DNA from: Moniliella sp. 'wahieum'
Taxonomy: Eukaryota; Basidiomycota; Moniliellomycetes; Moniliellales; Moniliellaceae
Reading direction: 5' to 3'
Length of the DNA stretch: 40,794 nucleotides
Assembly (NCBI GenBank): GCA_003971905.1
Contig: RSEE01000176.1
Coordinates: 1 to 40,794 of the forward strand
In this document: piece after piece, positions 14,300 through 25,361 of the stretch
How the letters are laid out: each line of letters opens with the position of its first letter
How positions within the stretch are numbered: the first letter of the stretch is position 1
Notes under the pieces: generated by a model
The model's input: only the letters and a program-made list of their open reading frames with translations
Database searches by the model: none
What the model was told of the DNA's origin: nothing
Program-made: the position numbers and the translations under genes

Positions 14300-17200
14300 T
14301 AGCGCTAACCAGTCAACAGTGAAAAGAGATGAGCAAAGACGTAACAAAACGGAACGAAAACGGAAAGAACAGAAAAAAGAGTAAAGATGGTGTGCGTTGC
14401 ATGAGATACAGAGAGGATAGGGGAAGGGGGGGGGGGGGGGGGCACAGCCCAAGCAAAGGACAGAATGCCAAGGGGGCAAGGCAGCAAGGGCAAAAAGATG
14501 AGAGCAAGTGCGAAGAGGAAACGCTGGTATAGGGATAGGGGGGGGGTCAAGTGTGGTACGGGCCGTGCCGTGGGGCGGGCAGGGCGGAACTAGGGCCGCC
14601 AACCGAGGTAGAGGAGGTGGCAGCAGCTGGGACAGGTACGACGGGGCAGGCAACAACAGTCCTCCCCATTCCACCCTTCCTCCCCCATCGACGGGCGGGG
14701 GTGCATGGGCACACCAAAGGGACTGGTGGGCGAGTACACTTGCCCCGTCGCTTGGACCGGCGTGGCAGCTACCAAGGGCAAGGCAGGAGGCGAGTGCGGC
14801 GCCAGCCCCAGCCCGGAAGACAGGCGCGGGGTCAACGGTGCCGAGCGGGGATGTGGACGCGGTAGGTGGGGATGGGGAGGCAGAGGAGGAGGAATACGCG
14901 CTGGCAGATGGGCGGGCGCGGGCGGATGGGCTGGGAAGGCAGCGCGCGCGGCGAGGCGAAGAGCGCAGCGGGGGGGGCAGTGCGCTGACGACCCAGTTGG
15001 TAGGTGGTAACGTGGGGTGAACCCGAACGCGGAGGAGGTGATTGGGTAAGGCGGGCGAAACGGGGGCTAGGCAGGGTGGATGAAGAGGCATTGTCGTCCG
15101 ACAAGGACAAGGCCAATGCCGAGCGAGAGGTGTGCGGGAGCCGAGTCTGGAAACCGGTGGCTTGCCCTTCATTCCGCACAGGCGGGAAGCGGTGGAACGC
15201 AGGGGCGGGTGCGAAGGATCCCAGTAGGGCGAGCGGGACGCGGACAACGATCGGTATGCTGGCCCATCTCGCCGTGGCAAGCGCGGCGAAGGCAAGGCAC
15301 TCGACGAGGGCAGCCCCCGGGCCAAGCGAGGAGACCAGGCAAAACGGTTGTAGGTGCCCTCTTGGTCATCCGCCGAGCAATCTGGCCCCTCCTCGCCAGA
15401 GGGGCAAGAGGAGGAAGGGGAGCAAGAAGAGGAAGACTCACTGGGATCGGGCTCTGTTGATGAGACACAACCGTCTTGGTCTTGGGGTGCGAGGAAGGGC
15501 GAGGAGAGAAAGGTGGTGGCTTGGCGCTGCGGAGGCCGTGGGCGCGGTGGAACGGGCCCACTCCCTGCTCGCACGGACAAAGACGAGGGCGGACGCGATC
15601 CGCAGCTCTTCCGCAGGATTGGTTTTGGTGATGGTTGCTGCGAATCGGCAGTAGCCAAGCCGATTCCGAACGTGGCTCGGCGGGGACTGGGGGGGGCTAG
15701 GGCTCTACAAAAGGCGCGGCCGAAACTGGAGGGATCCCAGGCCGATCCGCACCAGGGGAGGCCAAATTATGAGGGTGCGGAGGGTGCGGGGGCGAGATGA
15801 AGCGAAGGAGGGTGGGCCGTTCCATGGCCTGTCCGACGCTCCTCCGAGCGCCAACTTGGGCGTACCGATGTCGTACGGCGCAGGGCCAAGCGCCGCGCTC
15901 TCGCTCTGCCAAAGTCGGCACGGTCCAAATCAACTCTGGTCTGCGCATTCCATGAGCGGCGATGTGATCGATCGGGCAACGATGATGGTAATGACACACT
16001 TGATCCCAGTCGGGCGGGTCGGGGAGCGGAGTGCCAGCAGAACGGATACGGGCGAGCGACAGGGAATGATCCGACCAGAGACGAACTCCCTTGCCCACCT
16101 TCACGATCACTGCCTTCGTCTCCGCTCGCGGCTTGGCGCGTGGTTCCAACACCAGATCATCGCTGCTGGATCCTCGAAGGGGAGCGCATCGCCACTGGAA
16201 GACTTTCGGTCTGGGCTTGGTAATCGCTGTCAATCCTCTTGCGGCTGGACACTTCATGCATCAACGCCTCCAACCCGACCCGTTGCTGGCGCAACGACAT
16301 GTTGGCGCCTGCACTGGGACGACCCAAGAGCAATCACTGCCACCCGAGCCGGCACGGTCACGCCAGGCCCGCAAGCGTTGATCTTGCAGTTTCTGCTTCT
16401 CTTCCAACGCTTGGAGCGACTCAATTGCCTCCATAAAGACGCAGTTGGCATCAGCATCCGAATCAGACAGAACCGTGGCCTCCATCGCGACGAAGGCCGG
16501 ACCCAAGGACTGGATCCGGCTGAATGGGAGCCGCCCAAGGAGGAACTGGCGAGGAGAGGGGCGGCGGTGGGGTCGAATATCGCCAGTAGAGTGGGTGCGG
16601 CGCTCGACGAAGTGCTGTCGTGAGGGCGCAGGCCGCGTTCGTGCCATTCGATGCGATCGTGGGGGGTGTCGGTGAACTGAAGTGTGCGGCGCCGCGTGCT
16701 GGTGGGCGCGGGTGAGGTGCTGTCAAGGATCGAGTCGCGGCTGACAGGGCGGGACGGGGATCGGGAGGTAGGCGGGGCAACAAACTGAACGCGGCCATTG
16801 GGTTCGGGAAGTGAGGACGATCGGCAAATCGAATCGCGGGCGCTCCTGACCCCATGTCCCCACCCACCTTTGGGGTCAGGGGAATGGGCAGGACCCAGGG
16901 CGGCCTCTGCGTCCCGCACCCTGCCCATGGACCTGGAGCGAGCTGGGACGCTGGGCAAGGGAGGATCAGAGCTGTTTGAGGGCGATCCGGCGTATTCGCT
17001 CACTGTCCGACGAGACTGGAAGCGAAGACGCCGTGGCTCATCGAACCGGGGACGGGAGGGGGTCAGCATGGGGTGCGGGTGGTGGTGGGGGGGGACGCAC
17101 TGGATGGTGGAAGGGGTGGGGCTTGGCGCTGGTTGGGTTGGCCAAGATGGAAGGAGGCGGGGGGGAGGGGCGGGGTGGGGGGGAAGGGGGAGAGGACGGC

Positions 17201-17497
17201 GGGGGGGAGGTGGCCGGGGACGGTGCAGTCAAAGCCATCGAGGTGCCATTCGAAGCTGGAGCTGGCAGGGGGGCTGGACATGGGGCCCATGGGGGCGGGC
17301 AGACGCGGCAGACAGGGTGGTGGGGGAGCGGGGGCGGCGGACGCGGAGGCGGGAGGCATGCCAGGCAGGCGGCGGGTACGGAGGGGATGCGGGCGAGCAG
17401 CAGCTGACGGCCGGGAGGAGGGGGGAGGGGGGGGGGGGGGGAAGCGAGAGCGGCGGCCCTCGGCGCGGGGCGCAGCAGCAGAAGCAGCTGAAGCCAC
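14300..17497 (-). CDS. Uncharacterised Ser/Pro/Arg-rich disordered protein (several frame breaks; limits approximate)
   Basis: No family recognised. The minus strand holds long stretches of protein-like Ser/Pro-rich sequence that pass from frame to frame. In order they include SFEWHLDGFDCTVPGHLPP, then SRRTVSEYAGSPSNSSDPP, NGRVQFVAPPTSRSPSRP, RTLQFTDTPHDRIEWHERG, a predicted coiled piece FMEAIESLQALEEKQKLQDQ, then KAVIVKVGKGVRLWSDHSL, PSPKPILRKSCGS and RSALALSLSDDNASSSTLP. GRVQF fits the RVxF consensus for docking to protein phosphatase 1; that reading is inference. The position divergent from the NIPA gene suits a start near 17497 or at 17069. The C-terminus below about 14600 is unsure. G runs of 15 and 17 in this stretch make its frames unreliable. 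It could be two adjacent genes. Confidence 0.5.
14426..14442. repeat. G17 homopolymer
   Basis: Seventeen consecutive G on the plus strand, near the 3' end of the minus-strand low-complexity gene. A G15 run lies at 17427-17441. Length in such runs is unreliable in most sequencing methods. Confidence 0.9.
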
Positions 17498-17998
17498 CCG
17501 CCACCCGCCACCCCCGTGCAGCCGAGCCAGCCACCCCGCCTGTCCGCTCGCCCAACCCTACCGCACCCACACCGGCCCCCTGCCGCCCTCACCGCGCTGT
17601 CTCCTCGCATCCATCCCCCATCACATCGCCCGCGCCTGTCACCCGCCCATCACACCCGCTCGCTAGCCACGCCGGGCCACGTGACGCGTGCGCCCCCCCC
17701 GTTTGCGCTTCCGCCAGGGTGCGCAACAAGAACGGCTGGCTGGTGCCTCCAGCGCCGCGAACAATGGCACAGCATCACACTTGCGGTTTGCTGTGCACGC
17801 CGCCCCTCCCACTACGCCAGCGCCGATCCTCGATCATCGGCCACACGCATCACACACACCTCCAGCTCATGTCCCCGCCCTGCCACCCCCGCCTCTTCGT
17901 GCCCATGTGCGTCGCCACGCCACGACGCCGCCACACCAGCGTGTCTCTTTCTCCCGCTTCTTCCCACCACCTCGTGCGCTTCCCGCCGCTCGCTCCCC
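17498..17998. promoter_or_regulatory. Divergent intergenic region before the NIPA gene
   Basis: C-rich region between the low-complexity minus-strand gene and the NIPA start. The last ~60 bases before the ATG are pyrimidine-rich (CTCTTTCTCCCGCTTCTTCC). An open plus-strand frame runs through from 17516, but its composition is that of GC-rich noncoding DNA. Confidence 0.4.
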
Positions 17999-19575
17999 AT
18001 GCCCAGCCCAGCCGCCCTGCGTCTCCGCCGCGCCCAGGCCGCCTGCTGCCTGGTCGTCCTCTCCACCCTCCTCCTCACCTACGCATCGCCCGTCCCGCCC
18101 CCCGCCTTCCGTCTCGCCTCGTCCAATTACAGGATAGGCCTGCTCGGTGCCCCGCCCGTCCCTGCCGCGCTGCCACGCGCCGGCGCCGACCCAAGCCCTG
18201 CCTCCACCGCCGCCGAGGACTCTCCCTACATCCCCAACCTCGGTCGAGATAAGTGGATCGGGCTTGGCCTGGCGATCAGCAGCTCGCTGGCCATCGGCAC
18301 CAGCTTTATCATCACCAAAAAGGGCCTCATTGATTCCGGAGATCGGCTGACGGGCGACCTGGCCAGCGACCAGCACGCCTACTTGGCCAACCCTACCTGG
18401 TGGGCTGGCATGGCCTGCATGATTATTGGAGAAATTGCCAACTTTGCGGCCTACACTTTTGCCCCCCCCATTTTGGTCACCCCCTGGGTGCCTTGTCGGT
18501 GTTGATTGGTGCTGTGCTCGCCTCTCTCCTTCTCAAGGAGAGGCTGGGTCGGCTAGGGCGGGTCGGATGTACACTGTGCTTGGTTGGAACGCTGATCATC
18601 CTCAATGCGCCGGAGGACAAGGAAATCCGTACGGTGGACGAGATGCTGGCCTACGCAATCCAAGCACCCTTTCTCACGTACTGCTTTGTCGTCAGCGTCT
18701 TTGCTGTCGTCATGATTTACCAGGTGGTGCCACGGTGGGGAAAACGCACGCCTTTGGTTTACCTTCCATCTGCTCTTCCGTTGGCTCCATCTCGGTCATG
18801 TCGGTCAAGGGCTTTGGGTGGCCCTCAAGTTGACGCTCAATGGAAGCAACCAATTCACCTATCCATCCACCTACTGCTTTGCCATCGTTGTTGTTGTCTG
18901 CATCCTAGTGCAGATGAACTACTTTAATAAAGCGCTTGATCAGTACGTCCTGCCTCGCTCTGTCTCTCGTCTCCGCATCCCGCATCCAATACGACGACTC
19001 ACCACCGCTTTGTTCCAGGTTCTCGACCAATGTAGTCAACCCCATTTACTATGTCATGTTCACCACCAGCACCATCTTTGCCTCCTTCCTCCTCTTCCGC
19101 GGGTTCAATACCCAAGGGGCGGCGCCAGCTGTGTCACTGCTGTGTGGGTTCGTGGTGATCTTTATTGGGGTATACCTGCTCAACATGAACCGCATGGCGT
19201 CCGAGGAACATGCGATGGGCCTGGTGGGCGAATGTGCGGATGCGCCCCCAGTTCCGGGCCACCATGGTTACGGCCATGCGCCTCGTCCCAGTTGGGCCCG
19301 GGTCAGCGGAATACCGTTCTCGTTCGACGCATGCCGGTCGTGTTCCCTCCGTTACCAGCACGGCTCTGTTTGACGACGAGGATGCGGTCGACAGCTCAGG
19401 GCGGCAGGAGCAAGTGAAAATGCAACCGCTGCCTTCCAACAAAACCCACCCCCACGACGTGTTTGCCATTGTCGAGGATGACATGGACGAGGACGAGTTG
19501 CCATCGAACGATGAACCAGCTACCGACGATGGTGCCTACCACTCGCGAGCTGCGCTCCTTCGGCAATCCGAGTAA
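17999..19575 (+). CDS. NIPA-type magnesium transporter (DUF803) with N-terminal signal-like segment (frame breaks)
   Basis: NIPA proteins are multi-pass Mg2+ transporters of endosomal or plasma membranes. The start at 17999 gives a Leu-rich signal-like segment (CCLVVLSTLLLTYASP), then ~60 Pro/Ala-rich residues before the family core GRDKWIGLGLAISSSLAIGT and SFIITKKGL. Further core segments are WWAGMACMIIGEIANFAAY, LGALSVLIGAVLASLLLKE, SICSSVGSISVMSVKGFG, LVQMNYFNKALDQ, then after an intron of 76 nt (18943-19018) FSTNVVNPIYYVMFTTSTIF and CGFVVIFIGVYLLN. Breaks lie near 18482 (C run), 18765, 18817 (G3) and between 19200 and 19320, each bridged by a base or two. The cytosolic tail is acidic (FAIVEDDMDEDELPS) and ends at TAA 19573-19575. 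Confidence 0.92.
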
Positions 19576-20056
19576 GGTGCTGGCCCCCATACTCGTCAAT
19601 CTGCGCAGGTCATCTTCGACTCCTTTTCCCACCGCAGACAACCTCGTCACTGTATCCCTTCCCACCTAATTGGTCCTCGGCAAGGTTGCTAATTGTGCGA
19701 ACCCATGCTGGCATTCCTTTGTATTTCCTCCTGGTCCGAACCGCGTCGCACCCCAGTCGTCTGTGGGTGTTGTGATTGGTCTGCTATTGTCATTTGCAAT
19801 CGTTTCGATGCCCACGCGGATTTTTCCCGTTAGTATGGCTCCATTCCCTACATCTTACACTATCCCCATTCCCTTTTTCCTTGGTATATGCAACGCTTCT
19901 CTGACTTACCCCACCCCCGCGGGGGCGAAGGGGAGCATGAAGTATAGGTGCTACGTACTGCCTGCACAAACAAAAGTGTGTGGAATGATGGATTTATAGC
20001 AGGTACGAGGATGCATGCCAGCAGGAGAACGATCTTGGGTGTGGCGCGCCAAAGCG
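19576..20056. other. Convergent intergenic region, NIPA and TRP5 3' ends
   Basis: T/C-rich, lower GC than its flanks, no gene seen. It should contain the 3' ends of both genes. Confidence 0.5.
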
Positions 20057-22258
20057 TTACTGCTGGTCGAGATACCAGTTGACCTTCTTATCCCATCCAC
20101 GCTCGTGAGGAGCGAAATGACCTCAGGCACATCCTTGGCACCGTTGCCACTGAGAGAGATGACAATGTCCTGGTCCTTGGGCAACTTGGCCGCCTCCTTA
20201 AAGCCGCCATAGATGGCATGATGCTCTCCAAGGCAGGGATGATGCCCTCGAGTTGGGTGAGCAGACGGAAGCCCTCGAGTGCCTCGACGTCGGTGGCCAC
20301 GCGGTACTCGGCACGGCCCGTGTCCTTGAGCCAAGCATGCTCGGGGCCAATGCCGCTGTAGTCCAGACCGGCACTGATCGAGTGGGTTTCGGTGATCTGG
20401 CCATCTTTGTCCTGCAAAAGGTAGGTGCGGACGCCGTGCAGCACACCCGGTTTGCCCTTGGACAAGGTAGCGCTGTGCCGGTCCGTGTCCACGCCGTCGC
20501 CGCCCGCTTCGACACCAATCAGACGAACGCTCTTGTCGGGAATAAACGTGTGGAACATGCCGATCGCATTGGAGCCACCACCGACGCAGGCGACCACCGC
20601 GTCCGGCAGCTTGCCACGCTTGGCTTGCAGCTGCTTGCGCACCTCCTTGCCAATGATCGACTGAAGTCCGCACCATCGACGGGAACGGGTGCGGGCCAAT
20701 CGCCGAGCCCACAACATAGTGCGTCGTGTCAATGTTGCTCACCCAGTCCCGGTTCGCCTCGTTGATCGCGTCCTTCAGTCTTGCTACCAGCCTCGACGGC
20801 GACCACCTCGGCACCGAGCATCTTCATCCGGTAGGCGTTCAGCTGCTGTCTCCGCACATCCTCCGCGCCCATATACACCACACACTTGAGACCAAACTTG
20901 GCCGCGACCGTGGCGGTGGCCACACCATGCTGTCCTGCCCGTCTCAGCAATGATGCGCGTCTTGCCCAACCGCTTGGCCAGCAACATTTGTCCCACCACA
21001 TTGTTGATCTTGTGCGAGCCGTGTGGTTCATGTCTTCACGCTTGAGCCAGATGCGAGCGCCGCCGGCAGCCTCGGTGAGCCGGTCGGCAAAGTACAGGTC
21101 GGAAGGGCGACCAATGTATTCAAAGTAGCTCTCAAACTCTTTCCAGAAGGCAGGGTCGTTGACAGCCTCGACATAGGCCTTCTCGAGCTCGGCATGGGCT
21201 TGGTACAGCGCCTCAGGCACATACTGCCCGCCAAACTGGCCAAACCAACCCGGCCGATCTTGCTCCTGGGACGCCGGCTGGACAGCACGCTGGGACGAGG
21301 GCGCGCTGGCGCTAATGTGCGGAAGAGGTTGGGTGCGATGCCAAAATCCATTGGGCTTGTTGGTAATCTCTTCGCAAAAGTGTGTGCTGCGGCGGCACGC
21401 TCGCCCTCGGGCGCTTGGCCCACCACCTTGATCAATTGCGAACCAATCACCACGCCATCCGACACAGCGCCCACCTCGGTAAAGTGCTCGTGCGTCGACA
21501 CGCCAAACCCAACGGCCAACGGTACGTGCACATCCTCCGCAGCCTGCACCTTCCGGATTCGCGCCACCAGCGGCTCCAACGTCGCACTCACACTGGACGT
21601 CGCACCCGTCGTGCCATTTTTGCTGACAACGTAGATGAAGGAATCGGCCAGACGCAGCAGCGTCGCAATCCGCTTATCGGTCGTTCCGGGCGCCACAAGC
21701 GGGGAAAGAAAGCACACAAAAAGGTCAGAAGAGCAAGAGGGAAGCGAGGTCAACAATCTGGTTTTCCACCCAACGTGGCAACAGGCGGGGAGAGGCACAG
21801 GGAGCGAGAAACGTACCCCTCGGTGGTGCAAGCACCGCGGAAGGCAAACGCATTCCGGAGGCAGATCCACAATGATGAAGCCACTGGCGCCAGCAGCGCG
21901 GGCGTCAGCAACCAACTGTTTCTCGCCATAGGCCAGGATGGGATTGTAGTAGCCCATGAGCAAGACGGGGACGGTAAGGCCGGCCTTGCGTGCCTGGGCC
22001 ACCAGGTCGAGGACACGAGTGCAGGGTCACGCCATTGGTCAGCGCCACCTCGTCGCTGTGTTGGATGGCAGGGCCATCGGCCTGGGGGTCACTGAACGGC
22101 ACGCCCAGCTCAATCACATCCGCACCTCCCTTCTCGAGGCCGAGGAGGAGCGGAACCGTGTCGGCGACAGTGGGGAAGCCGGCGGTGAGGAAGGTGACAA
22201 AGACGGGCTCATTTTTGGCGTCTTGGCGGCAAACGTTTGGCGAAGGTGTGCTGCCATG
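20057..22258 (-). CDS. TRP5: Tryptophan synthase, fused alpha and beta chains (about ten frame breaks)
   Basis: Catalyses the last two steps of tryptophan synthesis: indole-glycerol phosphate to indole (alpha), then indole plus serine to tryptophan (beta, PLP-dependent). Start at 22258 ([15 protein letters not shown]). Alpha follows: [34 protein letters not shown] with the catalytic Glu and Asp, [24 protein letters not shown] and [12 protein letters not shown] linker leads to beta: [36 protein letters not shown] (PLP Lys, across a break), [28 protein letters not shown] and [13 protein letters not shown]. The end is [14 protein letters not shown] and TAA at 20057. Frame changes lie near 22215, 22020, 21855, 21370, 21020, 20940, 20777, 20663, 20218 and 20103. 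An intron probably begins at 21826 (GTACGT), but its acceptor is unclear. All catalytic motifs are kept. Confidence 0.95.
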
Positions 22259-22976
22259 GTGAAGACAGACAGGGGGGGAAGGGGGGGGGGTTGAACTGGT
22301 TGAACTGGGTGGGGGTGGGGGGGGAAGAATGAGGGAGAGTGGCGAGAGAAACGGAAGGCGCTGGAAGCGGGCCGGTGCAAGGAAGGCAGGTCCAGCAAGC
22401 GCAGTAGGCGCACGGAGAAAGAGCGGCGAACACGGCTGCCTGTTTTGTCCGCACGAAGTTTCATTCCAATGTTACCAATTGCAATGTTCGAGGGGGTGCG
22501 GTGCCAGCTGACGTCAGCCGTGGTGGACGTGGAGTGTTGGTACTGCGGTCCCAGCTTGTCCGGGGCGCGTTTGCCACCGCCCCAGTCGCATGTTGGCTGA
22601 CTCGAGTCTTGTCAGTCAACGCGCGCGCACTTGCACGTCGATGCAACGCGTAGTCGGTGGCGGGCGCATCCCCACCACGCTCGCCTGTCTCTCGTCGTCG
22701 TGCCTCCCATGCTCCTTTCCGCCCACCACGACCCACCTCTCTCGTCGCCTTCAATCTCCTGCCTTTGGTTGCCCGAGGGTGATTTCACTGTGAACGCAGA
22801 GCATTTGTACACCCCACAGGGCTCCGGGGCCGAGTCCGCTTTCGCCGGCTGGGTTTGGTACTGGTGCGCTAGCGACATGGGTTTTGCCTGAGGACGGTAC
22901 GGCAAGTGTAAGCTGGATCTATGAGGGCGTGGGGGGAGCGGGTGACCTTGAATGCGACGATGACCGCTTGTGGGGG

Positions 22977-23000
22977 TGAAGCTTGAAGCTTGAAGCTTGA
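22977..23000. repeat. TGAAGCT heptamer array
   Basis: Three and a half tandem copies of a 7-base unit (TGAAGCT), creating overlapping AAGCTT palindromes. The same unit recurs at 29873-29892 and in shorter form near 28731-28745. Confidence 0.85.
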
Positions 23001-23410
23001 GCGGTGGAGGTGGTGGTACGGAGGGGTATATACATTTCAGCGATGGGTGTGGTGGGTATGGCTTGCGTGGGTGCCCGAGTGGGGAGGTGACATGGTGACA
23101 GTGTACGTGAGGCTGGGGGAGGTGCCGGTGATGAGAACGGCGGCGGGGGAGAGAGGGCTTGGTGGATTTGGTAGCCAACTTGATTGCAAGCACCAGGCAT
23201 GCACGCATTCGAATGTTGGTTGGGTGGTCGGGTGATCGGCTGCGTTCATTGTACGTTCCTTAACATTCGGCCTGCAGACACCGGGACCCCGCCGGACCTG
23301 CCACTGCATGTGGCCGACGCATGCTGGAGCACCCAGGCCAGGTAGCGCGTACTGGCTGCATGGAAGCACACTCGCGTGTGGCGGTGCAGCGGCGGTGGGG
23401 AGCGGCGTCT

Positions 23411-23453
23411 CGAAGCACTAATCGCGTACGAAGCACTAATCGCGTACGAAGCA
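23411..23453. repeat. 18-bp direct tandem repeat
   Basis: CGAAGCACTAATCGCGTA occurs twice back to back (23411-23428 and 23429-23446) and begins a third time (23447-23453). It lies in noncoding sequence. Confidence 0.9.
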
Positions 23454-23924
23454 CCAGCCGCACCCCAACACACTGGCCCCGCTGCACGCTCGCACAGGCG
23501 CACCCACCCACCCATGCCAGCTTGCGCGGGCGGGGCACAGAACGGCACCGACGCTCTCCCACGGCGCCCCTGCACAGCGCCCCGCCTCCCGCGCCTGCCG
23601 TCCCGTGCCGCCCTCTGCCGCACCCCGCCGGCCCAGCACGGCTGCCGGTAGGGTTGGGTGAGACGGGTGGCACACACGGGCGCCGTGCTGGGGATGCGGG
23701 GGGGGATCGGCGGCGTGGACGTTTGGATCGGCAGGGCTGGCGCGGCATGGGTGACCCCGTGCGGTGAGCTCACCCAAAGCACATGCTTGGCTGCGGCCAG
23801 CCAGGCCGCCGTTGCGTTATTTGCGCTGGGCTCTGGTCCCTGGGGCCCAGCACCCATTGGGCATTCAGTTGCAGCCTCCTAGCCCCTAGTCACGACGCGC
23901 TCACTTCCACTTCAGCTTAGCTTC

Positions 23925-24039
23925 AGCCTCCGCCGCCAACCTTACCGCCTTCCGCCCCTCCCACCTTCTCCCCGCCCACGCTCTTTCATCCCCTGGCCAC
24001 CTTCTTTTTTCTCCTCCTCCCTTCGCCTGTCCCCCCACC
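23925..24039 (+). promoter_or_regulatory. CT-rich leader of the secreted barrel gene
   Basis: A strongly pyrimidine-rich block (CTTCTTTTTTCTCCTCCTCC and neighbours) runs up to the ATG at 24040. This suggests an actively transcribed gene with a short leader. Confidence 0.5.
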
Positions 24040-25103
24040 ATGCGTTCTCTGCCCCTGGCTGCCCTCACCCTCGCCCTCGGCGTCCTTTCCAACGTCGCCG
24101 CCCTCCCCCGCCCCGGCCCCCCGCAGGAGGCACCCCTCCCGCGCGCTGCCAACACCACCCACCTCCTCATGCCCCGCGGCCAGGCCACCTTCTACCACCC
24201 CAAAACAGAGGGCCCGAGTCCCATTGGCAGCTGTGGCGGCGCACCAATGACCGACAATACGGTACGTGCCCTTGCTCCCTGTTTACCCTCTTCCGCTGCC
24301 CCTCCCAGGGCATGGCGTGCGACCCTTTCCGCCTTGACTAACCTTGATGCGGTGTGCTTGCATAGATGGGTGTTGCCCTGTCCCAAGCCGGCTGGGACCG
24401 GTTCCAAAGGGAAGGCCTGTCGCAGAGCGACTTGTGCTTCAAAACCCTCATCCTCTACGGCAGTGACGGCACAACAGCAAGCTCAATTGATGGACACCTG
24501 CCCCTTTGACGCGGCTACTGACACCTGTGGCTCTGGTAAGTTCTCTGATCCCCTCCTTATGGTCCGAAAAGAATACTAGCGCTGACTTTTCTTTCGATCA
24601 GTCTGCGACTTGGACTTGACTGCCGGTCTGTTCAAGAAGATGGCGCAACCCGCGGTGGGTGTATTCCCCATCACCTGGACCTTTGCCGATGGCACGCCGT
24701 CGGGATGTGGGCCGACATTGGGCAAATCCGGTGGTGGAAAGGGGTCCCCTAAACATTCTGCTGCGGCAGCGCCTGCACCTGCGCCCTCATCCTCTCCGAA
24801 CTCCTCACCCAAACACGACGTTCTAGCCTCCCCCGCCGCCTCTCCCGCTGCTGCGCGGCCGCCGGCCCCGGGCTCTGCTGCTGCGCCGCGGATCCCTTGG
24901 CCGCGGCGCTCTCGGCTGCAGAGGGGTTGTTTGGTGGCTTGTTTGGCGCCGCGCCCGCGGCATCGTCCCCGCCTGCTGCTGTGGCTGCGGCGCCGCAGCC
25001 AACACAAGAGAAGGTATACTCGCCCTCCCAGTCCGAAGTGGGTCACGTGGTCTCCTTGGAGGACATGCTGAAGGCCATTATGGCTGCCATCATCCCGCAC
25101 TGA
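24040..25103 (+). CDS. Secreted double-psi beta-barrel (expansin/RlpA-like) protein (frame breaks)
   Basis: The start gives a clear signal peptide (MRSLPLAALTLALGVLSNVA, then ALP). The barrel domain begins GQATFYHPKTEGPSPIGSCGG and APMTDNT. Intron 1 is 24262-24365 (GTACGT...TAG). Exon 2 has MGVALSQAGWDRF and LCFKTLILYGSDG, then after a break near 24470 the hallmark DTCPFDAATDTCGS. Intron 2 is 24536-24601 (GTAAGT...CAG), and exon 3 resumes with CDLDLTAGLFKKMA and WTFADG. The DTC...CDLDLT pattern is typical of the fungal expansin-like / cerato-platanin-adjacent DPBB family of secreted proteins, some of which act at the plant or cell wall surface. The tail is Ser/Ala/Pro-rich, breaks frame near 24870, and ends SLEDMLKAIMAAIIPH. 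The exact biochemical role is unknown. Confidence 0.82.
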
Positions 25104-25333
25104 GCGGGACCCCGAAGCGGTGGGTGAGCGGGTGGGCCTCGTTTGTGGGTTTCGGCGCTGAGCTTGCAACATCGCCACCCCCCTTTTTCTACACATTCTC
25201 TCAACCCTTTTTTTCCGCTCAATGCTCCTACCCCCCTGTTTCCCGGTCAAATAAGAACAAGGGGGAAGAGAAGGGGGCCTGGGTTCTTGCACACTTTCTT
25301 TCTATTGTCTCCTAGGCCGGATCCTGTTTTGCA
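25104..25333. other. 3' region of the barrel gene, up to the telomere-like word
   Basis: T- and C-rich sequence with no coding signal. It ends in TTTCTATTGTCTCCTAG, which resembles an intron acceptor, but no matching upstream exon of the KRE6-like gene is present. Confidence 0.4.
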
Positions 25334-25345
25334 TTAGGGTTAGGG
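25334..25345 (+). repeat. Double TTAGGG telomere-like repeat
   Basis: TTAGGGTTAGGG lies directly before the point where KRE6 homology begins (about 25362). TTAGGG is the usual telomere repeat of filamentous fungi and many basidiomycetes. Two units is short, so it may be an interstitial relic, a telobox protein-binding site, or chance. Confidence 0.6.
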
Positions 25346-25361
25346 ACCAACTGGCCGCCGA

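Larger units (their letters stand above)
22259..23924. other. Divergent intergenic region between TRP5 and the secreted barrel protein
   Basis: About 1.7 kb with no recognisable gene. The first ~80 bases upstream of TRP5 are C/T-rich on the minus strand (poly-G on plus). Other features are the heptamer array at 22977-23000, a TATATA word at 23027-23032 that faces the rightward gene but is 1 kb away, and the 18-bp direct repeat at 23411-23453. Long overlapping frames at 23246-23857 are arginine-rich in every reading and are typical of noncoding GC-rich DNA. Confidence 0.45.

Noticed and set aside
23246..23857. Overlapping long frames on both strands
   Set aside because: All readings are Arg/Pro/Ala-rich without motifs, as expected from GC-rich noncoding DNA.
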